Positions 51,696-61,624 of a stretch of DNA of 64,000 nucleotides are shown here, piece after piece; within the stretch, counting starts at the first letter, position 1; each line of letters begins with the position of its first letter. The position numbers and the translations under genes were made by a program. The notes beneath the pieces are model-generated. The model made no database searches. It saw only the letters and a program-made list of their open reading frames with translations, and was not told the origin of the DNA. The stretch spans positions 62,001 through 126,000 of the forward strand of contig JAWKLX010000015.1 in assembly GCA_041392505.1 (NCBI GenBank). The letters run 5' to 3'. Origin of the DNA: UBA6168 sp041392505 (lineage in GTDB: Bacteria > Bacteroidota > Bacteroidia > Chitinophagales > Saprospiraceae).

Positions 51696-53504
51696 TTACC
51701 TCAACAAGCTCACTTCCCCTTTTTCCACTACCTCAACTAAGCCGTTATTTGGCTGATATTTTAGTAGAAAAACATATACGCCATTTTGCGCCGATAAGCC
51801 CCGCACAGTGCCGTCCCAACCCATGCCTGCATCGGTTGAATGGTAGACCAACTCCCCCCAGCGGTCAAAGACTTTTAGGTCGAAATTAATAAGTGGGCAG
51901 TTTGATAACGGCTGGAATGTGTCGTTTATGCCATCGGCATTAGGTGAGAAAACCGTTGGAAGATAAACAGAGCAGTGACAATCTGTTTTTTCCTCGATCA
52001 AAAAGTGGTGCGAGAAACTGGCGCAATCTACCCAGACACTTGCAGTCTTAGAGCCATCTCCAGGATAAAGCACCCTTTCGCAGCCTTCGTAGCCATCGTC
52101 CCAAGTGCAAGTGGCGGTCAGCCCCTGCGCTGCTGAAACCAACACCGAGTCGTTCCAGCAAAGCTGAAAACTGCTTTCAAGGTCAGGAAAAACAGGAGCA
52201 GTACTGCAGATATTTTCAACTTTCAGCTCAATTTCTTCCTCAGTCGTTTGGATGTCTTCGACCGGAATTTGCACCTTTTCTACTTGGATGGGCATCGAGG
52301 GAAGCGATTCTATCGTGATATTGGACGGGTACGGAGGAATGGAAACAGTGTCGTTTTCGCAAAAACCAACTGCTTTATCAAGTGGTATTTTCAGTACTTC
52401 GACGCGACCATCTGACTCGCCTACGATAGCCAGCGAGCCGTCGTTGAGTAAGGCCTGGTCGTGCGCCATGCGGAAAGCGTTTGTTTTTGGGTGGAAATGC
52501 CTGGTCTGTACCTGCCTGCCGAGCGAGTCGAACACCAACAACGTGATTTGGTGTTCCGGTACCTGCTGGGTCGTGGCAAGGGCAAAACCTTTGTCGGCTA
52601 TTGCAGTCAACTTGTAGGGGAAGTGAGGGTGGTTGGAGGAGGTGTGCTGGTTGCCGGCTATCTCGTCAGTGCTGAAAAGGTATTTCCCATCCGTGTCAAA
52701 ATAGGCCAGCACAAAACGGTTCTCTACCGAACCATTCGGGGACAGCATAGGGAAAACCATCCTGCCATCGGCAATTGTTTGTTTGGCATGCCGCCATGCA
52801 CCAAATTGGTTAAAACGCTGTGTCCAATCCACGCTTTCAGTGACCAGATTATATGAAATCCACTCACCTCCCCGTCTGATGAGCAAGTTCCCATTTGGTA
52901 AGTTTCCATAAAACGAATTGCCTGTTCCGCCACTGCCTATCACCCGAAAGGCGTCATCAATATCGCCGGTGGAGGGGTCCAGGAAAAAAGTATGGAGCTG
53001 GTTGATATAATAAGCACCAAAGCAGTACCGCCCATCGGAAGTCTCATGAAAATCTGCTTTGGAAAACCCTGTGCCGTCTTCGAATACATATCTTTTCTGC
53101 CAAAGGGTATTACCCATCCAGTCCAATTTTATAGCATAAACATAAGAGGAGACGGACAATCCGAACAGTTGGAAAAACATGGAAACGTTGCCTTCTGCGT
53201 CTACCAGTAGACCCGACAGAAGGATGTTTGGAAAGTTGCTGTAACGCTTTGCCCATTCAACTTCGCCACAGGCATCTATTTTGGCCACTGCAATCGTGTA
53301 GGTTTGCCTTTCGAGGTTGACAATGACAAAACCGCCATCAGGTGTTGCCTCTATTTTGAAAGATTTGAACAGTCCGTCCGTGTTGGGTTCCAGGTTTGCA
53401 AAACGGTAGTGGAAATAGTTGTTTTGAGAGATAGCTGTTTCTGAAATAATGAAAACCAATAGGTTGGACAAGACAAGGCTGAAGAGGAATTTTCGTGAAG
53501 GCAT
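51696..53504 (-). CDS. Secreted protein with T9SS type B (gliding-motility-associated) C-terminal domain
   Basis: A 602-residue protein from the ATG at 53504; the frame is open to 53564 but the extra residues precede the signal peptide KFLFSLVLSNLLVFIISETAIS. The middle has propeller-like repeats (GDGTGFSKADFHETSDGRYCFG, DGSLAIVGESDGRVEV) as in delta-60-type surface proteins. The end carries the type B sorting domain: VYLPTVFSPNADGINDTFQP, then DRWGELVYHSTDAGMGWDG and VYVFLLKY. It would be exported by the type IX system and stay at the surface or be released. There are two cysteine-rich segments near 480. Confidence 0.87.
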   Translation of the reverse strand: MPSRKFLFSLVLSNLLVFIISETAISQNNYFHYRFANLEPNTDGLFKSFKIEATPDGGFVIVNLERQTYTIAVAKIDACGEVEWAKRYSNFPNILLSGLLVDAEGNVSMFFQLFGLSVSSYVYAIKLDWMGNTLWQKRYVFEDGTGFSKADFHETSDGRYCFGAYYINQLHTFFLDPSTGDIDDAFRVIGSGGTGNSFYGNLPNGNLLIRRGGEWISYNLVTESVDWTQRFNQFGAWRHAKQTIADGRMVFPMLSPNGSVENRFVLAYFDTDGKYLFSTDEIAGNQHTSSNHPHFPYKLTAIADKGFALATTQQVPEHQITLLVFDSLGRQVQTRHFHPKTNAFRMAHDQALLNDGSLAIVGESDGRVEVLKIPLDKAVGFCENDTVSIPPYPSNITIESLPSMPIQVEKVQIPVEDIQTTEEEIELKVENICSTAPVFPDLESSFQLCWNDSVLVSAAQGLTATCTWDDGYEGCERVLYPGDGSKTASVWVDCASFSHHFLIEEKTDCHCSVYLPTVFSPNADGINDTFQPLSNCPLINFDLKVFDRWGELVYHSTDAGMGWDGTVRGLSAQNGVYVFLLKYQPNNGLVEVVEKGEVSLLR

Positions 53505-53844
53505 TTTTTGGCAAAGTGATTTGTAAATTTTAGCTAATGGTTTTGGGCTGCAAGTTACAGGCAAGAATTGAAAGTCTGGGTTACCCTATGAAAATGGGGC
53601 TTTCAAAATTTTATAAACAATTAGTTGTGAGCTATGATGGTGTCCTGCCCTAAAATAGCGATATAAAATTAGTTTACTTAAAGCTTTCCCAGTAAAATAA
53701 GGCGTTTGAAATATACGTGCTATCATTTGCAAGATACGTGCGAGGGCAAAATGCGACACCAACCCAACTTTGCCCAAAAGGAACGAAGCCTCCTTTACCT
53801 GCTAAATCAAGCAGTTAAATCCTTCCTTAAAAACGCATGTAACC

Positions 53845-55767
53845 ATGACCAACAAACGCTGTTTCAACGTCCTATTGGCAATTGTTTTTTCCTTGCCCCT
53901 TGCTGCCCAAAACGTGGGCATCGGCACCACCACCCCGCAAAACACCCTTGATGTGTCAGGCGGCCTGTCAGTGGGGGCCGGGTATTCCGGCACTTACACG
54001 GCACCTACCAATGGGGCTATTTTTGAAGGAGGGGTGGGGATCGGGGTTACTGCCATCAATAACGCTTTGGGTGGTACTTTTCTATTAGAAGTGGACGGGG
54101 GCATTTTGGGAAGATATTTTGTGGATCGGGACGACCCTGCTTATTATCTCAATGCAGGAAATACCACTCTTTCTTTGAGGGCCGCAGGGCCACTTCAGGC
54201 AACCACTTTTACAGATGAGGACGATCCTACTTTTTGGCTTGATCCCTCGGCATTTCCTCTTTCGATGAACGTATCGGGCTATGTTAAGGCAGCTGGTTTT
54301 TGGGACAATAGCAATATTGCTTACTACCTAGACCCCGGGGCAATCGGGGCAGTTTCCCTCAATGCAGCCGGAGATATTCGGGGGCCAGTTTTTCAAGACA
54401 TTGATAATTTGACTTATTATTTAGACCCATCAGGAATTGGAGTTTCCCTCAATGCTGCTGGAAAGATTCGAGGGACAGGTTTTGAAGACGTCGATGACTT
54501 GACTTATTACATGGACCCTTCATGGGGCGGCATCTCTCAAAAAGTAGCAGGGTCCATTCAAGGAACTATGTTTAGTGATGTAAGCGATCCGTATTATTAT
54601 CTGGACCCAGCTTCGACAGGCCTTTCCCTAAAAGTGGCTGGCTCTATTAGATCAACCAGCTTCGTCGACGAGGACGATTCTTATTACCTCCTTGATCCCT
54701 CTAATTCTTCCATTTCTTTAAATGCTGCGGGTACTATTAAAGGAACACGTTTTTCAGACGTTGACGATGACTTCTTTTACCTTGATCCCGCTAGCCCTTC
54801 CATTTCTTTGAGTGTCGCGGGCGATATTTCAAGTTATCAGGATTTTATAGGAAGAGCGTTTCTGGACAAGGATAATACTGCTTTTTACCTTGACCCTTCC
54901 AATTCTTTCACTTCTTTAAATGCTGCGGGTGAAATTAGAGGAACAGCTTTTCTGGACAAGGATAATACTGTATATTACCTTAATCCAGCTAATACATCTA
55001 TTTCTTTAAATGCTGCGGGTACTATTAGAGGAACATCCTTTTCGGATCAGGACAACACTTCCTACTACCTTGATCCTTCCAATTCGGGCATTTCCATTAA
55101 TACTGCTGGCAGAATACATGCATCTGAATTTAGGGACTTGAACAGTTCGCTCTATTACCTTGATCCCGATGATTCTAATGTCTCTTTAAGTGTTGCGGGT
55201 GACATCTATGCAGATGGGACGGTGAATGTAGGGGGCAGTGGCGATAAAAAACTGTATTTAGAGCATGGCCCATCCGGTGGCTTGCAAATCAAAAACAATG
55301 GCAATTCCAATTTCTGGGACATCTGGAACAAACCCGACGGTGACTTGGGCCTCTATCTTGGTGCTGGTCTTCGCGGGCAGTTCAACTATTCATCCGGGGT
55401 TTACACCAGTGCTTCCGACCGCCGTTTGAAAGACAATATCCGCTCGCTGGGCAGCGTCCTGCCATCCCTTCTCCAATTGCAAGCAAAGAAATACTCCTTC
55501 AAGGCCGATCCCGACCGGGCCGACAACATCGGCTTCATTGCCCAAGACGTGGAACAGCTTTTTCCCGAACTGGTAACCACCCCCGTCGAGAGTGGCGAAC
55601 ACAAAGAATACTATATGATGGATTATTCAGGTTTTGGCGTCCTTGCCGTGCAAGCTATTCAGGAACAACAAGTTATCATCAATTCGCAAAACGAACGCAT
55701 CGAAACCTTGGAGTCGGAATTGGCTGCTATCAAAGCCTTGTTGGAACAGGTGGTGAAGGAAAAATAA
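53845..55767 (+). CDS. Secreted repeat protein with C-terminal Peptidase_S74 (intramolecular chaperone) domain
   Basis: A 640-residue protein. Signal peptide VLLAIVFSLPLAAQ; QNVGIGTTTPQNTLDVSGG is the standard opening of Bacteroidota tail-fibre-like proteins. Residues about 90-460 are some eleven degenerate repeats of 33-35 residues, each with a D-x-D-N-x-x-YYLDPS turn followed by SLNAAGxIRGT, which suit a beta-helical or trimeric fibre. The C-terminal SDRRLKDNIRSLGSVL is the S74 signature with the autocleavage serine-aspartate, and a coiled coil (NERIETLESELAAIKALLEQ) closes it. Such chaperones cut themselves off after the fibre trimer folds. A second, shorter copy follows. Confidence 0.87.
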   Translation: MTNKRCFNVLLAIVFSLPLAAQNVGIGTTTPQNTLDVSGGLSVGAGYSGTYTAPTNGAIFEGGVGIGVTAINNALGGTFLLEVDGGILGRYFVDRDDPAYYLNAGNTTLSLRAAGPLQATTFTDEDDPTFWLDPSAFPLSMNVSGYVKAAGFWDNSNIAYYLDPGAIGAVSLNAAGDIRGPVFQDIDNLTYYLDPSGIGVSLNAAGKIRGTGFEDVDDLTYYMDPSWGGISQKVAGSIQGTMFSDVSDPYYYLDPASTGLSLKVAGSIRSTSFVDEDDSYYLLDPSNSSISLNAAGTIKGTRFSDVDDDFFYLDPASPSISLSVAGDISSYQDFIGRAFLDKDNTAFYLDPSNSFTSLNAAGEIRGTAFLDKDNTVYYLNPANTSISLNAAGTIRGTSFSDQDNTSYYLDPSNSGISINTAGRIHASEFRDLNSSLYYLDPDDSNVSLSVAGDIYADGTVNVGGSGDKKLYLEHGPSGGLQIKNNGNSNFWDIWNKPDGDLGLYLGAGLRGQFNYSSGVYTSASDRRLKDNIRSLGSVLPSLLQLQAKKYSFKADPDRADNIGFIAQDVEQLFPELVTTPVESGEHKEYYMMDYSGFGVLAVQAIQEQQVIINSQNERIETLESELAAIKALLEQVVKEK

Positions 55768-55820
55768 CCTCCATAACTCAGTTTTTTTAGTCAACCTCTA
55801 AACTCAAAAAGTAAATTACC

Positions 55821-57214
55821 ATGAAATACAAGCTCATTTTTATCCTATCATTTGTCTCGATCATTTCCCTCCCCCTGACAGCCCAAAACGTGGGAATCGG
55901 CACTACGACTCCTCAAAATGCCCTTGATGTGGAGGGGGGATTGTCAGTTGGGGCCGGGTATTCCGGTACTTACACGGCGCCTGCTAATGGGGCTATCTTC
56001 CAGGGTGGGGTCGGGATCGGGGTGACTTCCTTGAACGCTCTGTTGAATCCAAAATTAGAGGTCAACGGCACCATCTTAAGCCCTATTTTTTTAGATAGGG
56101 ACAACGGAAACTTTGGGTTGGATCCCAGCTCAACGGTTACCTCCTTATATGCTGCCGGAAACCTTTATGGGGCCAGTTTAATTGACTATAATAATACCAG
56201 CTATTTTCTTGATCTATCTTCATTTTCTACTTCTTTAAATGCAGCAGGGTCGATATATGCAAGAGAGCTTGTCGATCAAGACAATGCCAACTTTTATGTT
56301 GACCCTTCTTCTATTTCAACGTCACTCTATGCGTCAGGAGCCCTGTATGGCAAATCGTTTTATGATTATAATAATGCTAATTATTATCTGGATCCAGGCA
56401 ACACAAACGTCTCGATGAATGTTGCCGGAAAAATTAACGCTTCTGGGATAGCCCTGACAGGAGGCTTTGATGCAAATAAGTTTTGGGACGTCGATAACAA
56501 CGCTTATTACCTTGACCCATCTAGCACAACTACCTCGTTAAACGTTGCCGGGAAAGTTGTGGCTGTAGGCGATTTGGAAACGAGTGATGATCTTAGTGTA
56601 GCGGATGATGCTTTTATAATTGACAACCTCGACGTTAATGGCAGTGCTTTTATTGGTTCCACCTCCAGCGACGAAAAAATAACTTTGACACATGGCCCAT
56701 CCGGCGGCTTTCAGATCCAAAACAGCGGCAATGCCAGCTTTTGGGACATCTGGAACAAGCCCGATGGTGATTTGGGCCTCTACTTAAATGCCAGTCTGCG
56801 CGGGCAGTTCAACTATTCCTCCGGCATCTACACCAGTGCTTCCGACCGCCGTTTAAAAGACAACATCCGCTCGCTGGGCAGCGTCCTGCCATCCTACTCC
56901 AATTGCAAGCAAAGAAATATTCCTTCAAGGCCGACCCCGACCGGGCCGACAACATCGGCTTCATCGCCCAAGATGTGGAAAAGCTCTTTCCAGAACTGGT
57001 AAGCGTTCCGATTGAAAGCAGTCAACACCAAGAGTATTACATGATGGATTATGCCGGGTTCGGCGTCCTCGCTGTGCAAGCCATTCAAGAACAACAAGTC
57101 ATCATTGAATCGCAAAACAGACGCTTGGAAACGCAGGGCAAAGAGATTGAAGAATTAAAATCAGAATTGGCAGCTATCAAGGCCCTGCTTGAGCAAGTAG
57201 TAAAAAATCAATAA
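55821..57214 (+). CDS. Second S74-domain repeat protein (one frameshift)
   Basis: A shorter paralogue, about 460 residues. Signal peptide FILSFVSIISLPLTAQ and the QNVGIGTTTPQNALDVEGG start are close to the preceding gene, and the S74 part (SDRRLKDNIRSLGSVLPS) is nearly identical in DNA. Only five to six of the DNxxYYLDPS repeats are present. Near 56893-56905 one or two bases are missing relative to the first copy, so the frame moves to the one that reads QAKKYSFKADPDRADNIGFI and the final coiled coil. Gene duplication is clear; the break may be an assembly error because the two copies are so alike at that place. Confidence 0.8.
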
Positions 57215-57276
57215 GGGAATAACTAATTCAAGGATTTCCATTGCACGGGATTTTCCAATAAAATCAAAAAAATAAC

Positions 57277-58641
57277 ATGAAGAAATATATCTCACTACTC
57301 GTCTTGCTGGGTTTGGTAGGAACAGCCAAAGCCCAACTCCACATCACGAGCGGGACGGCCATCACCATGACCAACGGGGGCACCGTTACCCTCGAAAACC
57401 TCAGTTTGGAAAATGAGGGCAACCTCGATCAAGGCACAACAACGCTTCATTTCAAAGAAAACGGCGGCAGCAGCAATGTGACCGTCGGTGGCGGTGGGTC
57501 GACTAATTATGGTTCCATCACCGTGGAAATGACGAGCCACGATCTGTTGCTGAACGACGACATTCAAGTGAATGGAACGATCACTTTTATCAGCGGACAA
57601 TTTGAGCTCGGTGGTAAAACGCTGACCCTTGGTACCAATGGCATGATCGCAGGTGAAAATGAATCGGCCTGTTTTATCGGTGCCAGTGGCGGCCAGTTGC
57701 TAATGGCAACCATGCTCGATGCCCCTTTTGGTGAAAACCCCGGCAACATGGGGGCGATGATTACCTCTTCCGCCAATCTTGGTCTGACGACCATCACCCG
57801 CAGCCACGTGCCCGCCACCAACGGCAGCAATGCGGGCATTTATCGGATATATGATATTAGTCCTGCCAATAACAGCGGGCTTGGTGCGACCCTGCGCTTT
57901 CACTATTTGGACAATGAACTAAACGGCAACACCGAAAACGACCTCGACCTCTGGCGCAATGATGGCAGTGGTTGGGAAAATGAAGGTTTCACTTCCCGTG
58001 ACGTGACAGCCGATTGGATAGAGTTGACCGGGATCAATGCCTTTTCCCAATGGACGGCAGCCAGCCCCGCCAATGCGCTGCCCGTCGAACTGCTCTTTTT
58101 CACCGCCCAAAAACTGGATGAAAAAACGGCTCAACTGGATTGGGAAACGGCCAACGAGCGCAACAACAAGGGCTTCTTCGTGGAACGCAGCGACGATGGC
58201 AATGTCTGGAAAGAATTGGGGTTTGTTGCGGGGCAGGGCACCAGCAATAGCCGACATACCTATCAATTTTTTGATGAATCACCCAAACAGGGCTGGGTGT
58301 ATTATCGCCTGCGGCAAATGGATTTCGCTGGGCAGGCCAACTATTCGAACGTCGCCACTTTGCTCTTTACTGGCCCTGCCGGCAATTCGTCGGCGAACTT
58401 TCCCAGCCCCAAAAGCCAAGGCTTTGGCTCGGTGCAGTGCCCGTTTTTACTAAGGAAGAATCAGAATTGCAGTTGGAAATATACAGCCAGTTGGGGCAGC
58501 TGATCAGCCGATTGGATGGGCAGTTGAGCGGTGGTCAAAAGGCTTTGGGTGCAGTTGGATGTGGCCGAACTACCGAGTGGCACTTATCGGGTGCGAGTAA
58601 GATCGGTTGACTATTTTACTAAAACATTGATTGTCCAGTAA
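57277..58641 (+). CDS. Secreted protein with T9SS type A domain (frameshifts in the last 70 codons)
   Basis: Intended product of about 450 residues. Signal peptide ISLLVLLGLVGTAKAQ; then a beta-helical region with TITFISGQFELGGKTLTLG and DISPANNSGLGATLRFHYLD as found in Bacteroidota surface proteins; LDWETANERNNKGFFVERS is a fibronectin-like segment that commonly precedes type A sorting domains. The first frame ends at 58503. The sorting domain continues as LQLEIYSQLGQLISRLDGQL in a second frame and LPSGTYRVRVRSVDYFTKT in a third, ending at 58641. With the frames joined it is a normal type IX cargo. Confidence 0.75.
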
Positions 58642-58743
58642 AATAAGGTAGTACGCAGAAAATTCGAGTGCCGGGAAGTGGTAGAGCGTCAACTTTGTTT
58701 TGGCAAGACAATAAGACAGCTTTAAAAAAAAATATTTATCAAG

Positions 58744-59625
58744 ATGAAAACGCAATCCGAATTCATTTTCAAAAAAGGCTTTGCTAGGCCTGTTCTTCAC
58801 CTTTATAATTGGCCAAAATGTACAGGCACAATTTACCGAAGGGGAATATTACACCATTATTTCGGCCCTGAGCAATGATCTCGTTCTAGACATTGAGCAT
58901 GCCAGTGCAGAAGCAGGTCGCCGACCTGATTGTCGGAGGTAATTATGCCACTGATAACCAACTGTTCCAGTTTCAGTATGCGGGCGGAGGTTATTGGTAC
59001 ATACTCTCGAAGTTGCGGGACAATTTTGCCATTGATGTGGATGGGGCGAAAACGGAAGCCGGCACCAATGTTCATCTCTGGGATTTGAATGAAACGGCTG
59101 CCCAAAAATTTAAATTGGTGGACGCTGGTGGTGGTTATTACTACATCCCAGTCAGCGATACAGCCTGACTATGTCCTCGATATCAGTGGAGGGAGCAGGG
59201 GAATCCCGTGCCGTATCTGGATGTATTCATTGAACCGGACGGCTGCTCAAAAATTTAAGCTCGAACAACAATCAAATAATTCCATTCAGGCCACTTTCAA
59301 CGATGCGAATGTCAACCGCCCCCGGCAGCCCATTACTTTATACCTGCAAAACAAAGGGGATTTCATTGCCAAATTTCAGGTTGAGTACACGGCGGGTAAC
59401 AAGCTGCCGAGCGTAGAATCTTTCACCGACAAAAGACGAGGTTGGAGCCATGAATTGTTGCTTCCTTACGATGCACACAGCATCACCGTTTGGGCCTCTG
59501 TCTATACCGATTTTGCGTGGGACAAAACAAAAACCGTGATTGACGGAGAATGGCAGGAGCTGCGACCCGGTGGTACAAAAACCATCTCCCTGTCGGGCAA
59601 TTACCACAACCCAAAGGTTGATTAA
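58744..59625 (+). CDS. Secreted ricin-B-lectin-like protein with cytolysin-type C-terminal domain (frameshifted)
   Basis: Intended product of about 290 residues in at least three frames. Start ATG at 58744; one base fewer in the A6 run after ATTTTC gives the signal peptide KALLGLFFTFIIGQNVQAQ. Two beta-trefoil-type segments follow (YYTIISALSNDLVLDIEHA, then YWYILSKLRDNFAIDVDGAK with HLWDLNETAAQKFKL and a third YVLDISGG), as in ricin B lectins. The C-terminal 100 residues (YLQNKGDFIAKFQVEYTAGN, LLPYDAHSITVWASVYTD, TKTISLSGNYHNPKVD) resemble the beta-sandwich domain of thiol-activated cytolysins. Binding of glycans plus membrane or protein docking is the likely role. The domain calls are moderate. 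Confidence 0.6.
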
Positions 59626-59629
59626 ATTT

Positions 59630-59753
59630 AAAATGGTTTGAATGGTTTGAATGGATTGAATGGTTTAAAAATGTTTTCAATGGCTTTAAATGAGCGTATG
59701 AACCCAGTCAGGTAAAGGCAGCTAACCATTCCAGCCATTTAAACCATTCAATC
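59630..59753. repeat. Palindromic nonamer array (AATGGTTTG type)
   Basis: Left arm AATGGTTTG x2, AATGGATTG, AATGGTTTA; right arm ATTCCAGCC, ATTTAAACC, ATTCAATC. Same unit class as arrays A and B around the four-helix-bundle gene, but with a different centre and no such gene nearby. Confidence 0.75.
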
Positions 59754-59778
59754 AGTAGCACAAATAAAAAAAATCCAA

Positions 59779-60644
59779 ATGAAAGCACTGAAAATTTTTA
59801 AGTGGATCGGGATCGGTTTAGTCATGCTTGTAGGCATTGGTTTGGCCTTTATTTATGGGCGTTCGCACCATTTGCAGCACCTTACTTTAGACATTCCTTT
59901 GCAGGAAATTAGTGTGCCGACCGATAGCGCCGCCATCGCTGATGGCTTCAAGTGAACCCGGCTCATGCATTGCAATGGTTGTCACGGGGATAACATGGGC
60001 GGAAAAGTCATGGTGGACGATGATATGATCAGGCGCCTCGTTGCTAATGCCTCAAAATCGTAAAGGTGTTCAGACGGGAACTGCTGCTGCTCGCCGATGA
60101 TGGCATGGACAGACATTCGCCGCCGCACATTGCCAACCGCCGCAAATACCGCGAGGGTCGAAAGAAAGATCATTGCTCAACATCATGGCCTATCTGCGGA
60201 CTTGGAAAAGAAGGAGAGCCATGAGACGCCTCCGACCAACAATTCGAAGAATTTCCCATTCATCTGGGCTTGGCCACTGGGCAAATGAAATTGGAGCCAT
60301 TGAAAATGGACCACACTGCGCCCCGCCGATTTGACCAACATGAAAATACGCCCATCGCGCATGGCGAATACCTCGTCCATACGGCCTGCTCGCATTGCCA
60401 CGGCAAAGACTTGACCGGAGATGAATTCATGCAGTCACCCGGCTTGAGCATTGTTTTTATGTATGGTCAGGAACAGTTTCGGCACCTGCTCCGCACGGGC
60501 GAGGGAGTCACCCGAAAAGATGTCGGGATGATGAGCGAAGTAGTGCAAAACTGCCTGCATCATTTCACGGACGAAGAAATTAACGACATGTATGCTTTTT
60601 TGAAAACGCTGCTGGAGGAAGAGGAAGGTGTCGGTATGGATTAA
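59779..60644 (+). pseudogene. Decayed di-haem cytochrome c
   Basis: Starts ATG at 59779 with a membrane anchor (WIGIGLVMLVGIGLAFIYG). After IADGFK a TGA interrupts, then TRLMHCNGCHGDNMGGKV gives the first haem motif (CNGCH). Further frame changes follow, and the last 124 codons in another frame contain HTACSHCHGKDLTG (CSHCH) and end FLKTLLEEEEG. Two CxxCH sites and a distal methionine region (FMQSPGLS) fit a cytochrome c of electron transfer in the periplasm. With one stop and at least two frame changes it is more broken than its neighbours; a gene with sequencing errors cannot be excluded. Confidence 0.65.
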
Positions 60645-60658
60645 ATTGTTTTATTCAT

Positions 60659-60743
60659 TTTATGGATAGATGGTTTTATGGTTAGATAGTTAGATGGTTA
60701 TTTTTCCTAAATAGGAGCAACCATTCAACCATCCAACCATTCT
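60659..60743. repeat. Palindromic array (TATGGnTAGA type)
   Basis: Left arm TATGGATAG, ATGGTTTTA, TGGTTAGA, TAGATGGTTA; centre TTTTTCCTAAATAGGAG; right arm CAACCATTC, AACCATCC, AACCATTC. Another member of the class with a less regular unit. Confidence 0.65.
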
Positions 60744-60764
60744 CATCACAAAACCACGATCAAA

Positions 60765-61433
60765 ATGAAAATTCAAAAGGGTGAACCATTCTTCCTTTAT
60801 TTGAACACCTTCATCCTTGCTATTGTCGTGCTTGGATTTGGATCAAAGGCTATGATGACCCCCGAAAGATTGCCGCCTGCTTCCTTGGCCGTGGCGCTTC
60901 ATGGTCTTTCTATGCTGGCATGGTACGTTCTGGTTGTCGTACAATTGGGGTTGATCCGAAGTGGTAAAGTCGCCCTGCACATGCGCTTGGGCACTTGGAG
61001 CTTGGGATTGGCCTTTTTAGTGCTTGCCTTGAGTCCTTTGGTTACCGTCAGCAATTTTCAGCGGACAGGTGATCCCATGATCGTCATTGCGAATATTGTC
61101 AACATGGTTAATTTCACCATTCTTTACAGCGTAGGGATTTGGAAGCGGTTCAAAGCGCCTGCCCACAAAAGGCTGATGACCTTTGCCAGTTTGGCCATGT
61201 TGGTGCCCGCAGCCTTTCGATTATTCCAATCATTCGGGCAGGATGAAATGTTGGCCATTCCGCTGTGGTTTGGATGTGCCTTATCGGTCATTGTTTATGA
61301 TTTGGTAAAAACCAAAAAAGTGCACTGGGCAAGCGTAATGGGGCTAATATTGTTTTTGGCAGGCACTGCTGTCATCCTAAATGTCGGCAGTTTGGAGAGT
61401 TGGAAAGAATATTTAATGGCCACGATTGGGTAA
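60765..61433 (+). CDS. Multi-pass membrane protein of unknown function, 222 residues
   Basis: Six or seven hydrophobic segments (FLYLNTFILAIVVLGFGSK, MLAWYVLVVVQLGLI, WSLGLAFLVLALSPLVTV, FTILYSVGIWKRF) in 222 residues. Conserved-looking histidines lie in VALHGLSMLAW and ALHMRLGTWSLG. The helix-histidine pattern is reminiscent of small b-type cytochrome or DUF2306-like membrane proteins, but I cannot confirm this. It follows the decayed cytochrome c gene, with which it may once have formed a respiratory unit. Confidence 0.65.
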   Translation: MKIQKGEPFFLYLNTFILAIVVLGFGSKAMMTPERLPPASLAVALHGLSMLAWYVLVVVQLGLIRSGKVALHMRLGTWSLGLAFLVLALSPLVTVSNFQRTGDPMIVIANIVNMVNFTILYSVGIWKRFKAPAHKRLMTFASLAMLVPAAFRLFQSFGQDEMLAIPLWFGCALSVIVYDLVKTKKVHWASVMGLILFLAGTAVILNVGSLESWKEYLMATIG

Positions 61434-61624
61434 GCCATTTATATTTAAACATTTCCCTTTGAGTAAGTGGACATAATTGGAAATACAATTAAAATATGGT
61501 TGGAAAATTTTCTCACTACTGAATATCAGGCACTTGCGTTTATTTCTATCGATTTCTTTATTTCTATTTATTCCCATTTATTTCTGTTTGTTAACTCATT
61601 TAATTTTATACAAAATTTAGATCA

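Noticed and set aside
53845..57214. Prophage tail-fibre region
   Set aside because: S74 domains occur in phage fibres, but there are no capsid, portal, terminase or integrase genes, and both proteins have signal peptides.
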